This document shows positions 33,291-45,876 of a stretch of DNA of 64,000 nt, piece after piece. Position 1 is the first letter of the stretch. Each line of letters begins with the position of its first letter. Made by a program: the position numbers and the translations under genes. The notes beneath the pieces are model-generated. The model saw only the letters and a program-made list of their open reading frames with translations. It had not been told where the DNA came from and did no database searches. Location: contig JAHLEZ010000001.1 of assembly GCA_020726505.1 (NCBI GenBank), positions 1,426,001 to 1,490,000 of the forward strand, given 5' to 3'. This DNA is from Leptodontidium sp. MPI-SDFR-AT-0119 (taxonomy: Eukaryota; Ascomycota; Leotiomycetes; Helotiales; Leptodontidiaceae).

Positions 33291-36156
33291 ATGCCTCACC
33301 GTGCGTCTTCCCCTGCGGCGTCGGAAAACGAGTTCGACATCACAAAATCTCTCTTTCAAGACGATGTCGACGGCGACGACGAAGATTTTGCGCTCCCGAG
33401 CAGCAAGGATCTAGGAATTCTCGACGCTGGTGGGATTTTGGATTTGGAGAGCGATGGGGATGGAGATGAAGCATTCATTGCGGCAAAGCAAGCAGCTTCT
33501 AATAGAAAGGCTTCCAATGTGAAAGGAAAGAGTGTAAAGAAGGGTGGTGGATTTCAGGCAATGGGTACGAGAGCTCCATGATCCAATTCGAAGCACCTTC
33601 TAACTCTCTCCAGGATTAAACTCCCATCTGCTCAAAGCCATTAGCAGAAAAGGTTTCTCTGTACCTACACCGATTCAACGAAAAACAATTCCTCTTGTCC
33701 TCGATCACCAAGATGTTGTGGGTATGGCAAGAACCGGTTCTGGAAAAACTGCAGCTTTCGTTATACCAATGATCGAGAGACTGAAGTCGCACAGCGCTAG
33801 GGTTGGAGCAAGGGCATTAATTCTGTCACCTTCTCGAGAATTGGCTCTACAAACATTGAAGGTTGTCAAGGAGTTCGGCAGAGGAACGGATTTGAAGTGC
33901 GTCCTTCTTGTCGGCGGAGACAGCTTGGAAGAGCAGTTTGGATTTATGGCCGGGAACCCAGATATCGTGATTGCGACACCAGGTCGATTTTTGCATTTGA
34001 AGGTCGAGATGTCTCTGGATCTCTCATCTGTTAAATATGTAGTCTTTGATGAAGCCGATCGTCTTTTCGAAATGGGTTTCGCTGCCCAACTTGCAGAAAT
34101 TCTGGTCGCCCTACCAACTTCAAGACAGACACTTCTTTTTTCTGCAACTCTTCCAAAGTCGTTGGTGGAATTTGCGAGAGCTGGTCTACAAGAACCAAGT
34201 CTCGTACGTCTTGATGCCGAAAGCAAGGTATCGCCCGATCTCGAGAGTGCATTTTTCAGCGTCAAAAGTGCCGAGAAGGAAGGAGCTCTACTACATATCC
34301 TGAACGACCTGATCAAGATGCCCACTGGCCTGCCCGAAGCCGCTGTAAAGGCGGCCGCAGATGCAAACAGCAAGAAGCGAAAGCGAGATTCCGGGGGTCC
34401 CAACCCAAGACAAAAGCCAACCGAGCACTCAACTATCATATTCGCAGCTACCAAGCATCACGTCGATTACATTGCATCACTTCTACGTCTTTCTGGATTC
34501 GCGGTTTCTCACGCATACGGTTCTCTTGATCAGACAGCACGAAACGAACAAGTTGAAAACTTCCGTACCGGAAAATCAAATATTTTAGTCGTCACAGATG
34601 TGGCTGCAAGAGGTATTGATATTCCAGTCTTGGCCAACGTTATCAACTACGACTTCCCGCCCCAACCTAAGATCTTTGTCCATCGTGTCGGTCGTACAGC
34701 AAGAGCCGGAAAGCGAGGTTGGAGTTACAGCCTAGTTAGAGATACAGATGCTCCCTATCTGTTAGATCTACAGCTCTTTCTCGGTAAGAGATTACTTCTC
34801 GGAAGGGAAAGTGGCGACTCGCCAAACTACGCAGAGGACGTAATTGTCGGTGCTTTGTTCCGAGACAAGCTTGAAGCGACCTCGGAATGGATCACCAAAT
34901 TGCTAGGCGACGACGATGATCTCAGTGCTCTTCGAGGTGTTGCCGCAAAGGGAGAAAAGCTTTATATCAAAACCCGAAACTCAGCCTCGAGTGAAAGTGC
35001 GAACAGAGCCAAGGAAGTAGTGGCGTCGAAAGGATGGATGCAATTACACCCACTCTTCAACGATGCAACGACAACTACTGAACAGGCTCGAATCGACATG
35101 TTAGCCCGTATCAGTGGTTTCCGACCACAAGAGACCGTCTTCGAGATCGGAACGAGAGGGAAAGCTGGACACGGCGAAGCAGCCGAGATGATGCGAGCGC
35201 GCAGAGAAAAGATCGTTCCCAGAAGACAAAAAGAAGAGGACGAGAAAGCAACCGCCAAAGCGGAAGCAGCAGCAGCAGCAGTAGAAGACATCGACATAGA
35301 CGTATCTCCCTTCGCTGATGAAAATGAAAATGGAAATGATAACGACGCGGAAGAAGTCGATGACGACGACGACGAAATGGAAGTCACCGTAACCGGCGGC
35401 GGCACCGACAACATGTCCGAAGCCTCCTCCGCCGACCTGGAACTGACCTTCTCCAAATCATCTCAGAAAGGCAAAGGGCGCACTCTCTCCTACAAGGACT
35501 CGGAGAACTTCATGTCCTACACTCCCAAGAACCTCAACGTAGCCGAAGAGCGTGGCTATGGTGTCCACTCAGGCTCGTACAACACCGCATCGCAGAACTC
35601 GAATTTCGTCGAGGCGGCAAGAGGCGTGACGATGGATCTGACGAACGATGACGGCGCGAAGAATTTTGCTGAGCCGGCGAGAGCGAAGGGTATGAGGTGG
35701 GATAAGAAGAATAGTAAATATGTAGCGAGGGCTAATGACGAGGATGGATCGAAGGGGAAGAAGATGATCCGCGGAGAGAGCGGGCAGAAGATCGCGGCTA
35801 GTTTCCAGAGTGGACGGTTCGATAGGTGGCGCAAGGCGCATAAAGTTGATCGCTTGCCGAGGACGGGCGAAGCGGAGAGGGAGGGTGCTGGTGTTACGGG
35901 TGGTGTGGGGAGAGGCTTTGGCACGAGGTATAAGCATAAGCAGGAGAAGGCGCCGAAGGAGGCGGATAGGTACCGTGACGACTTCCACGTTAGAAAGAAG
36001 AGGGTGGAGGAGGCGAAGGAGAAGAGGGTGGGCAAATGGAAAGATGGATCAGGAAAGCAGGAGATTAAGAGTACGGGTGACATTCACAAGGAGAGGCAGT
36101 TGCAGGAGCAGAAGAAGGCAAAGAATGCTAGGCCAGCGAAGAGGAGCAAGAGGTAG
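33291..36156 (+). CDS. DBP10: DEAD-box RNA helicase Dbp10
   Basis: Two exons, 33291..33564 and 33614..36156 (49-bp intron), encode 938 aa. The start MPHRASSPA is preferred over an in-frame ATG 54 nt upstream because it fits the usual Dbp10 start. After an acidic N-terminus ([14 protein letters not shown]) the core shows [14 protein letters not shown] (Q motif), ARTGSGKT (I), [19 protein letters not shown] (II), SATLP (III), [11 protein letters not shown] and [13 protein letters not shown] (VI). The C-terminal Dbp10-specific domain is present ([20 protein letters not shown]), followed by [15 protein letters not shown] and a Lys/Arg-rich tail. Dbp10 functions in the nucleolus in 60S subunit assembly. 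It has acidic runs and simple A-E repeats near residue 650. Confidence 0.96.
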
Positions 36157-36581
36157 ACATTGTACGGGAGGTATGTGTTTGACAATAGTCTTGCATTCAG
36201 ATACCCCTACCCTAGTTCTAGCAATGTTACTCCTTTTAGTCCAACTTTTGAAATGACTAAATGACATTCTCTAGACAAATCGGTAAGCGAGTGCCTAGCT
36301 ACGTAATGTGATGAAAAGAGGCAAGCAAAAGCCGCAGCAACGTTGAAAATTCCAAAACGCCATATTTGCCCGCCTAAGAAGAGTCCTGTGTTCCTCTCTG
36401 TCCCTGCAAGATTGCACCGGATCGAATTAAAATCGAACGCCCTATTCCTAACCCTTTCCGTGCCCGACAGCCTTAACGCCCGGGTATACCCAAATGCACC
36501 CAGTGCCCATTTCCAGCATAACATCCCCTCCTCATTTCCTGACACCTTTCCAGACATCGGAGACAAACACAGCCCCATAGA
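36157..36581. other. intergenic, convergent
   Basis: This is the spacer between DBP10 and the disordered-protein gene, whose 3' ends face each other. No gene seen. Confidence 0.5.
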
Positions 36582-37464
36582 TCAAGCAGACCAGACAGCC
36601 TGTCCACTGCCATGTCCACCGCCTCTTCTGTCTCGATCAGAATCTCGGTGACGCCCCCTGTCTCGCATGTCTTTCGGAGACGACGCCCTCCCCCTCCTCC
36701 TCCTCGGTCTCTTTCGTCTCCTTTCCTCCTCTGTCAACTTCGTGAGGTCCTCTTCCATCTTATCGTCATACTCTCTATCCCTTTTCAAGTCCGGGATATC
36801 TTCCGTTAGCATTTGTCTGCGCTGTTCGGCAGAGATTGGAGCTTCGTAATTCCAGGCTTCTTGGTCCTGGGTGTAGCGCTCCATAGGAGGGGATGCCTGG
36901 GTAGGCGTGATAGGTTGACGTCGGTTCTCATACCCATAATCTTCAGCCAAATGCCCATAGTCGTTTGGTGGGGGCGAAGGAGCTGCTGGAGGCGGTTGAG
37001 AACCCGGATTCGATGTATTATACGGATCGGATTGACTTTGACTGTAGTTGGGAGGCGACTGGGAATTGCTTGTCTGCTCTTCGTAGTTGAAATCGTCAGC
37101 AGAGTCATTCCGCCACGAGTCGTAGAGAAGAAAATCTGTGCCGGGATGATGTGCTTCTGGGTAAGACTGCTGACCAGGACGAGGACGTGTTGGAGCTGGA
37201 TTCGAAGGACCTGCCTCTCCCAAAGGAGGACTTGGCGATAGACGGCGATCTATGGGAGATTCGCTAGAGTGTGATGAGATGTTAGAAAGTGTGACTTGTG
37301 ATCGGATCTTGCAGCTGCATTGTGATGATCTGCGCAACGAACCTTGTTGGGATTGGAGATCCCCACACTGCTTGTGTGGAATAGTTGTCGTCCTGCATGG
37401 TCTCTTCAGCCTCGCTGCCACTGGCCTCCGCTTGCTCCAATGTGGTACCGCTCCGTAAACGCAT
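36582..37464 (-). CDS. intrinsically disordered, RGR/RD-tailed hypothetical protein
   Basis: Two exons, 37343..37464 and 36582..37263 (79-bp intron GTTCGT..CTAG), encode 267 aa. The start MRLRSGTTLEQ follows the first ATG; the frame is open a few codons upstream without ATG. The protein is low-complexity: Pro/Ser/Gln/Tyr/Asn-rich in the middle (SQSQSDPYNTSNPGSQPPPA), then a charged helical stretch (QRRQMLTEDIPDLKRDREYDDKMEEDL) and a basic tail (RRKRPRRRRGRASS, then DRDRRGGGHGSG). Such a tail suggests RNA binding or a nuclear role. I recognise no named family. The splice phase agrees (804 nt in total). Confidence 0.65.
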
Positions 37465-39624
37465 AGGGTAGAACAAGGTTCAGCTAACTCTTGAGCAGAA
37501 GCTTGATAGCCAGTTGATGCGACATGATAAGCTTAGAGCGTGGAGAGAGAAAGTCAGAGGCTGAAGAGCAGACTATATACTCAATCTACTATTCGTTGTA
37601 GTGGCTCACTTGAACCAGATCCGGCTTGAGCAAAAGAGATACCGATGATTGCCTCGCACAACGATATTCTGTGCTGTGCATAACACTGCCTGCGAACTGC
37701 TTCACCGAGGGGAGGAGCCGTCTGCCTTCCATGGCGCCCGATATTCAGCAGTACAGGGCAACGGATGAGAAGCCGCTCGAACCCAACCCACCCCCTGACA
37801 TGCCAATGTTGCGGAGTCATCATCTGATGGAAGAAGTGCCATTGTATGTTGCAAGGGAAGGATTTTGTCGCCACTGCTGCCCGATCTTGAGGTTTGCGGA
37901 GGGACGAGGTCCAAGCAAGGAGGTTGTGGTTGGGCAGGGATGTCAGTACATTACTCAGGGGTTGTTGACTTCGTTCTAAGGCTGTAGTGGCTGACAATCC
38001 GAGGAGTACAGTGGCTGAGCCGATTCGGTGATAGCATTCGGGACAGTCCCGATACAGAAGATTGTGGTATTGTGATAGGACATTCGGCCCCCAAACGAGG
38101 CTGACGAAAAGCCATGCAAAAAACTGCTCTTCATAGCCAAATCGCAAGGAAAGCTCAATACATATTAACGCCACTTCACCAGTCGGAAGTCAGTCGAAGT
38201 TCCCCGTGTGGTGTGAAGGGAAAATTATGAGTGGTTTCTGTGAGACCAGACACAGCCTCGCGTTGGACCCTGAGATCCCGGTGGATGCGCCTTGTAGCCT
38301 GGTGATGGGGGGTGAAGGTCTGATATTCCGGACCTCAGTTGTCGCAGGCTCTTTGGTGACATGAGTCACTTGTCATATTCTTCGACAAGACCTAGATACT
38401 GCAACGGAATACATTTCAACGGCCCGTACCCCAACCCGGCGAATTTTGTGTTACCAGGGATATGCAAGTTCCCTTCCTAGCCACGTCTTTGGCTGGAAGC
38501 GGGTCTGATTCGAGTACGATGCCATCATTGAGCATGCAATTCTCAGATGCTTCTGTGCTTGATAGGCCATTGGCACTCGTTTGATTTAAAATGGGTAAGA
38601 ATTTTTTCTTTTGCAACATCGTGACCAAACGTGAAGTAAATTATTTTCGCCTTTTCTCAAGAGCACGTGGAAACCGTTGAAAACAAAGCCAAGGAGATAT
38701 TATCAAATGCAAGGATAGCGGTCTAGAGAAATTCAAACGCAGGGCTGTAGTGCAAACTTCTGCTCACTGGTCGCTCCTTGACAACCACTTCAAGGCCCAA
38801 TCGAGCGAGCGAGAGCGGCCCAACTACGGGACGGAAGGTCTCCAATTCGTCTAACTGTGGAGATGAATAATAAATGACCTACAATAAAATGGAATGAAAT
38901 GGTGGGTGCACTTGACACGCCCCGTGGTTTCGCTTTCAGTAGTAAATGATAAAACAAGGCTTGGGATAGAAAGAAGAGACCAGTACAGCAATGCACAACC
39001 GAAAACACAGCTTTCAATACGCCCGACGAATTGAGAAATTGTCTAATTCGCAGGGAGAGCAGTAATGATCAAGTGACACACAGATAAGAGAAATAGGGAG
39101 GGTCAATTGAACGAAGCTGAGGCATGTCAGTCAGGTACTGTACAGTGAAGGATCGAAGAGCTGACTTGAGGTGAGAACATGGGCGGCTACAGTCTTCATG
39201 AAGTAGAAGGCAGGAATCGGTGCCTAGAATGAAGCTGACAGTCCTGAGATTGAGTGGCGACTCTAGACCAACCTTTGGGGTCGCAATTTAACAATTGAGG
39301 AAATAACAGCCCATCTCGCACGGAAGATTTTGCTGGTTGTGTGTTGCACAGCCTCACAACACAGCAAAAACGCCTCGGTGCCTGTCATGGTGTGACACCC
39401 CTGAATTCAAAATCTTCAGCTTCTGAGTAAGCTCGCGAGAGACTCCTTCAGTTGGTTTATGCTTGAATTTATTATGCAAAGTCGACAGTGCACCAATTGG
39501 CCGCATGACTCTTCGGTTGCAGATGCCCTCCAATTCTGGTATCATTTTTTTCCATTCCATACTCCAACAAATGCTTTTTCCTACCCACGAACATCACATC
39601 GCATTGCACCTCGACATATATCTT
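37465..39624. other. large intergenic region with two overlapping doubtful ORFs
   Basis: A minus-strand frame of 197 codons (37581-38174) and a plus-strand frame of 117 codons (37626-37979) cover the same DNA. Neither shows a domain, and only one could be real. The remaining 1.4 kb to SYO1 holds no readable gene. Confidence 0.35.
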
Positions 39625-41649
39625 TCATTTAAAATCATCTCGATCCTCCTTTCGTTCCTTTCTCTTGTAGACTAAGAACCGACCGAGGTTCAGAACGGCT
39701 TCGTCAGCTCTGGAGCGCAACTCGCCAAACTTTCGCTTGTCGATTGACTTTGCCAGCTTTTTTGCTTTGGGTTGGATTTCTTCGAGATGTTTCGAGAAGT
39801 TGTCGCCCCAGAAGACCGGTTCATCAAATGAGTAGGATTTGTCGGCGTAGATATCGAAAAGCTGGTTCAGAGCCTCGACAGTATCGGCAGCTGGGACATC
39901 TGGTAGAGCCGAAAGGGTTGTGAGAAGGAATATTCCAATCTCACGGTTGAGCTCCACGGGTGCAGGATCCATAGCAAGACTTCCCAGGATGCCAATAGAC
40001 TTTACACCTAATCCTTGAAATGCGTCGGTATCATCCTCCCCCTTGGAATCTCCGTTGGAGGGTTCCAGACTCCTTGATGCTTGGTACAGCGCCATGAACT
40101 TTCTTTGCTCCTCAGGCTTAATCTTAATGGCACCCTTCACACTACGAGCAACAGCCCAAGCTAGGCTTGTAATCGATGAAGCGAGTTCAATGTCAGCGGT
40201 GTTGGAAGCGAGAACAGGACTGATGATCCCGTCCCAAATGCTTTGAGTGACTGTGGCCCAGAACTTTTGGAGACTTCTCAAATGGCCCGTTGAGAAGTCT
40301 ATGCTCGAAATTGTCCATGCAATGTTGTTCAACGCGGATAGAGCGTGCTCCTGGATAGGGTTGTTTGCATCTTGTGTTGGTCGTGCCAAAGAGAGAAGCT
40401 GTGGAGCAACGAGTCGTACCAAAAGACCCAGAGTGGCTTCTTCACCTGGCGTTTCCTCCTCATCAGAATCGTCCCCCAGAACCATCTCCATTTCCGCATC
40501 GATCTCATCCTGGTTCATTTCGTCGCCTGAGTCCTCATCCTTGAATTCCTCGTCCTCATCGATATCCTTGATATCCAAGTCCTCAATATCGCCATTGACA
40601 GATTCACCAAAACCCTCGAACTCTTTCTCGTTTCGACTTCCATGCTCCAAAGCCTCTTGAAGGCTGGTAGCTATTGAGGCGGTGATTTCCAAAGCCAACT
40701 GAAGCACTTCGTCAGGGCTGGATGAGAGGTTATGACCATTGCTCTGAGGGCGCGAATGTTCCATATACTTAACCAATGTTGGGATCAGGCTTGCATCCGA
40801 TGCCCCTTCGACTGGTGTGTTGTGATCAAACCATTTCATGGTCACGAACACATTGTGGAGTACCCCACATGCCGCGATCGAATCGATGGTTTCAGCATCC
40901 TTAATTCGTAAAAGTCCCTTCAACCACTCTCCATCTACGACCTGTTGATCGAGTAATTTGTTGTCTTCCGTCAAGATGGTAAGACATGAAAGCAGTTCGT
41001 TCTGAATATGGCTCGGTGTAGAGAAGGCGAGTAGACCAAATAGGAAAGTGACGATAGTAGAGTTCTTTGAAATAGCTTCTGCAATTTCCTCCTGAGCTTC
41101 AGCGAGTGAAGAGACAAGGCTGATGATCGAGCTCGTAAGGTTCCAAAGAATATTTTGTTGGGCAGCAGGGAGTTTTGCGAAAGGGACGTCTTGGGACTCG
41201 ATAGTCTGGACAATCTGTAATATGTGAGTATGCGAGAGATTGCAAGACACCTGGATGCAGCTTACCGTCTTGAGTACTCCATCAATGGCAGTCAAAACAT
41301 CTTGCCTATACAAGTGTATGCAGAAATCTGGTTCCTCCTCTACCGTCAAGTTTCTTAGAATTCCCCATCCATCTGTTCTCGTTTCCAGGTTTGAATCGGT
41401 CAGAGTTTGCTCAAATAAGATTCGCACAATCTGTTCTCTCAACAATAGCTTCCTAGACTTATGATCTTCCACCAGATTCGTAATGGCACGAGCTGCCGCT
41501 GACCGTGTCTTGAGATCTGGGCTCTGCAGGTCCTTGAGGACGGGAAGGATGCGCTGGTCACGAATGGCAGCAAGTTCTGGGTCTGCGAGTGGTTTGGCGG
41601 TTGGATTTGTGCGGTTCTTCGTCCGGTTTCTGGGCTTTGATTTGCCCAT
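39625..41649 (-). CDS. SYO1: symportin Syo1, ribosomal-protein import chaperone
   Basis: The frame is open from 41649 to 39625, but a 51-bp in-frame intron lies at 41215..41265 (GTAAGC..TTACAG). The exons 41266..41649 and 39625..41214 then encode 657 aa. The start MGKSKPRNRTKNRTNP is the basic nuclear signal typical of Syo1. It is followed by ARM/HEAT repeats (SAAARAITNLVED, LETRTDGWGILRNL, LSALNNIAWTISSID). The long acidic loop in the middle (DIDEDEEFKDEDSGDEMNQDEID) is a Syo1 hallmark. In other fungi Syo1 carries Rpl5 and Rpl11 together into the nucleus with Kap104 and gives them to the 5S RNP. The residues coded by the 51-bp intron have no place in the repeat pattern. Confidence 0.92.
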   Translation of the reverse strand: MGKSKPRNRTKNRTNPTAKPLADPELAAIRDQRILPVLKDLQSPDLKTRSAAARAITNLVEDHKSRKLLLREQIVRILFEQTLTDSNLETRTDGWGILRNLTVEEEPDFCIHLYRQDVLTAIDGVLKTVSCIQVSCNLSHTHILQIVQTIESQDVPFAKLPAAQQNILWNLTSSIISLVSSLAEAQEEIAEAISKNSTIVTFLFGLLAFSTPSHIQNELLSCLTILTEDNKLLDQQVVDGEWLKGLLRIKDAETIDSIAACGVLHNVFVTMKWFDHNTPVEGASDASLIPTLVKYMEHSRPQSNGHNLSSSPDEVLQLALEITASIATSLQEALEHGSRNEKEFEGFGESVNGDIEDLDIKDIDEDEEFKDEDSGDEMNQDEIDAEMEMVLGDDSDEEETPGEEATLGLLVRLVAPQLLSLARPTQDANNPIQEHALSALNNIAWTISSIDFSTGHLRSLQKFWATVTQSIWDGIISPVLASNTADIELASSITSLAWAVARSVKGAIKIKPEEQRKFMALYQASRSLEPSNGDSKGEDDTDAFQGLGVKSIGILGSLAMDPAPVELNREIGIFLLTTLSALPDVPAADTVEALNQLFDIYADKSYSFDEPVFWGDNFSKHLEEIQPKAKKLAKSIDKRKFGELRSRADEAVLNLGRFLVYKRKERKEDRDDFK

Positions 41650-42155
41650 ATTTATATGTGCTGGAGGTACGTATTTGGTGATCTGAGAAAGGTGGTTCTT
41701 GAACCTCGATTTCTGCCAAAATATTTTTATATTTTTTGAATTGTTTATCAGCGGGGTGTCGATAAGGGAAATGGGGACGTGCGCTTAGTTGATTAACCTT
41801 CCCTTAGGTCGACGGAGTGCCGCGCTACTTTGTGTGACTGAAAGACTGATAAATTGTAGGTTGGTGTAGCCTTTGAATATCCTAAAGCATAGCATATATT
41901 TTACTATAACCGAACTGTGTGTCTGCCCTTTTCTTGTGAGAGTTTGGTAGCCAGGCATTTCATAGAAGGGTAGTAGGGTAAGAAATGAGGGGTACAAATT
42001 ACTACAGCCACGAACCCCCTCTATCAAGCGACCCACTAAAATAGGGGCACACTCCAGCTGGACTTGGAGGTCGCGTTGCTTTATCCCAAGCGCGAGGTAT
42101 TTTATTCCCTTGCGCCTTTTCTTCTCACACAAAAGACCTCCCAACCCCCCTCACA
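41650..42155. other. divergent promoter region of SYO1 and IDI1
   Basis: About 0.5 kb separates the two start codons. A CT-rich stretch (CTTTTCTTCTCAC) lies just before the IDI1 start. No gene seen. Confidence 0.5.
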
Positions 42156-43030
<875 letters not shown>

Positions 43031-44485
43031 TTACGCTGCAGCAGGCCATTTTTGGAGCATTGATGGCGTTGGCATACAAGCGGGGCTCGGTATCGGAATG
43101 GCGAGGAGTGGGAGAGTTGATTTCACTTCAAGGCTTGCAGGAGAAGCATTGGCTCACAGTTATTGACGAGGACAGATGATATACCCTTGCAAACATACTC
43201 AATATATTGAGCATTGCATGCACTTTCAGCAAGACGTTCGTTCTATGGGCGACATTTCCCTTCTCGAAGCGGTCAGGTCACTTGGGGTGCATTGAAGCCG
43301 AGGATTAGAGGTAGGTGGGGGCTGATCTTGCGCTCTTCCTGCCCTGTTTTCTGTCTATTGTCTGTACTATCTCCGTTCTGTTCATCTTCGAGGTTGCTGT
43401 CAACAAGCCCTACAAATCAATCATCATTTTGATATCTCTTTCAACTGTCTATCTACCTATTCTCATGTCCCGTCCCTTTCACCAACACACCTATCCGCTC
43501 CAGGCCATGCCCCTGGGGCGATAGCCGGGTGCTTGATTTCTCGCCTTTTGAGGGGTCCACTCGTAAGTGGCCGCCACTAGCTGAAAGAAGCAGGGCCAGC
43601 CGACCCTTCAACGCGGCCGATAAAGACTGACTGACTGTTCTATTGTCAATTCAAGCTGGACTTCTACTTCCCTGTCATCAAGCCAAGATCTGGAAGATTC
43701 GGAATTCGAGTTTGAAAGTTTGAAGATGGGGCATTTGAATTGGATTGGCTGTCTGCAGTTTATGTGACATCTTGAATCCAGGGCACACGTCAAAGCCGAA
43801 TCTGGTCTGTCCAGCAATGGATGGCTATCAGCGGAAGGCCGGGGTGTTCTGGTTGGACGCCATCCCACGATGGCTTTCCTAGTGCTAGTGGGGGAAAGCG
43901 GGCACCCTTGGACAGACGACTCAGGCGACTTCCATGGGTCCAGAAACTGTTATAAGCCTGGCCTATCGCTCACTCTCGTGCGTTTCTCACCAGTTACACT
44001 TTCACTCTGATCACTCCGAATCGACCAAACTTCAGAAGACTGCCTGTCCACGCTCTATTGCTCAGCCAAACTCAAACATTTGCTATCCGACTCACCCACC
44101 ATTCAACAACACTGAGACAGCTCTACAGAAACATCTCCATCGACTCTCAAATCTGACCTAGATATCACATATTCGCACCTGTCGGATCAACCAATCCGAC
44201 TTTCTATCCCATCCTCCTACCCAGGACCCCAGAAACTCAACATTGATGTCGGTTGACATACGCCAAAGTCTCAACTGCCTGCGATTCCCATCTCGATACG
44301 AAACCGTGTCGAGAACGCAGCTTTCTAAACAACATACAGGTGATTCAACAAGACCAGCAGAACCATGTGCGTAGACCCTTATCCCACCCACTACATACCA
44401 ACCAAATCAAACCAACCCGAATCAAATCTGACAATTCCCAAGAAGCCCTACGTCCCCCAAAAAACCGCCAACTAAAACCGCAATC
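43031..44485. other. intergenic, upstream of the acetyltransferase gene
   Basis: This 1.45-kb stretch contains the IDI1 3' UTR and a long leader for the next gene. The last 500 bp is C/A-rich with poly-pyrimidine tracts, as in fungal 5' UTRs. Short frames on both strands show no domains. Confidence 0.45.
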
Positions 44486-45491
44486 ATGGCGCAGAATAAT
44501 AGCAGTAATAATGCATCCACCATCACTCTCGAGAAGAAACGTAGTCTCTCCCCTTCATCCGACGAGGAAATCCGCGTTCTCGGCATCTCCGAGTACGAGC
44601 AGGCAGCTCAGTGTCTCGCTGAAGCGTTCGCCGTCGATGAAGTTGCGAGATACTTCATCGATACGGATGACATGGCTGCTTACTCGGAAGAGTACAAGTA
44701 CAAGATGCACTGTGATATCTTGCGCTATGTCACTGCGGCCCATTGCTACAAGGGCATTGTGACGACCATTGGGCCGAACTATGATGCTGTTGCACTTTGG
44801 TAGGTTCCTGACTCTGCATTTGATCACACCACGTAGAGCTTTGAAAACAAACATAGATATATCCACCTACACAATAGAAGCGAGAAGCGAAAACGAGAAA
44901 CCAGGACTAACAAGACGAATAGGATGCCACCAGGAAAGAACATGGACGACCTCTGGACGATCCTCCGCTCCGGGATGTGGCGTCTCTGGTACAAGCTCTC
45001 CTCGGAAGGGAAGACACGTTTCTACGACGAGTTCCTCCCGCTCCTCCACGACACCAAGCACAGCGTCATGGGCGCTCGCGACGACGACTCCTACTACCTT
45101 GTGTACCTAGGATCGAAGCCCAGCGCTCGCGGGAAGGGGTATGCGAGAAAGTTGATCGAGCATATGACTGTCACTGTAAGCCCGCCCAAGCGAGACTCGT
45201 TGTCTATGTCTCCTACCTACCTATCTACCTAAGGTACCTACCTAAGAAGGTATGTACAATACAAATACAGTACTAACGAGAACTCCACAGGCCGACCTCG
45301 AAGGCCGCGCAACATACCTCGAATCAAGCGCTGCGAACAACTTGCCATATTATATCAAATACGGCTTCGAGCACATCACTGATATCGAACTCAAGCGTGG
45401 CGCTGAGCCGATTAAATTGCATATCATGGTTCGAGAGCCGCAGAGCATGGCCGAAAGTTCGAAGGGGGTTGCGAAGATTAGAGCTGTCTAA
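44486..45491 (+). CDS. GNAT-family N-acetyltransferase
   Basis: Three exons, 44486..44799, 44923..45175 and 45291..45491, sum to 768 nt (255 aa). The first intron is 123 bp and the second 115 bp, longer than most here. The second carries TACC/TACCTA iterations. The acetyl-CoA binding motif A is SARGKGYARKL (R/Q-x-x-G-x-G/A), followed by YLESSAANNLPYYIKYGFE, the usual GNAT motif B (asn-...-YxkxGFe). Substrate is unknown; small amines or proteins are both possible. The joint at 44799/44923 makes the codon for Trp (TG|G). Confidence 0.82.
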
Positions 45492-45876
45492 ATTGGGGAA
45501 GTTTGGAGAAGGGTGTGGAGGGGAGGCGGGGATGAAGAGTTTGAATGATGATTGTTTTTGGATTTACGTTTGCACTTTTGGGTGGTTTGGGAAAGCATCA
45601 GATTGGATACGAGAATGCACATCTGGAATTTTAGGGGGTTGCGATTTGTGGACAATTTATGTTGCTTTCTGGAATGGCTGCTTTCTTTGATTGGTATCTC
45701 ACATGGGAATTTGTTTGGGATCGGCATCGGTCATGAATCGTCGTCACTCAATACACATCTTCATGTCTCATAATTCTCATGATTATGCGTATTTCATACC
45801 AGCCAGTATAGTCGTAAACATCTGCAATGCCTCCCAAAGCCTCCCAAACGCCATATACCTATCCTCTGCAAACCTT
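45492..45876. other. intergenic, convergent
   Basis: This spacer lies between the acetyltransferase and RFA2 3' ends. It is G/T-rich; no gene seen. Confidence 0.5.

Noticed and set aside
33705..34454. A 249-codon minus-strand open frame inside DBP10
   Set aside because: It is antisense to the conserved helicase core; its openness follows from the codon use of the real gene on the other strand.
37581..38174. A 197-codon minus-strand open frame
   Set aside because: It overlaps a 117-codon plus-strand frame, has no domain and no recognisable splice partners. It is only mentioned in the intergenic entry.
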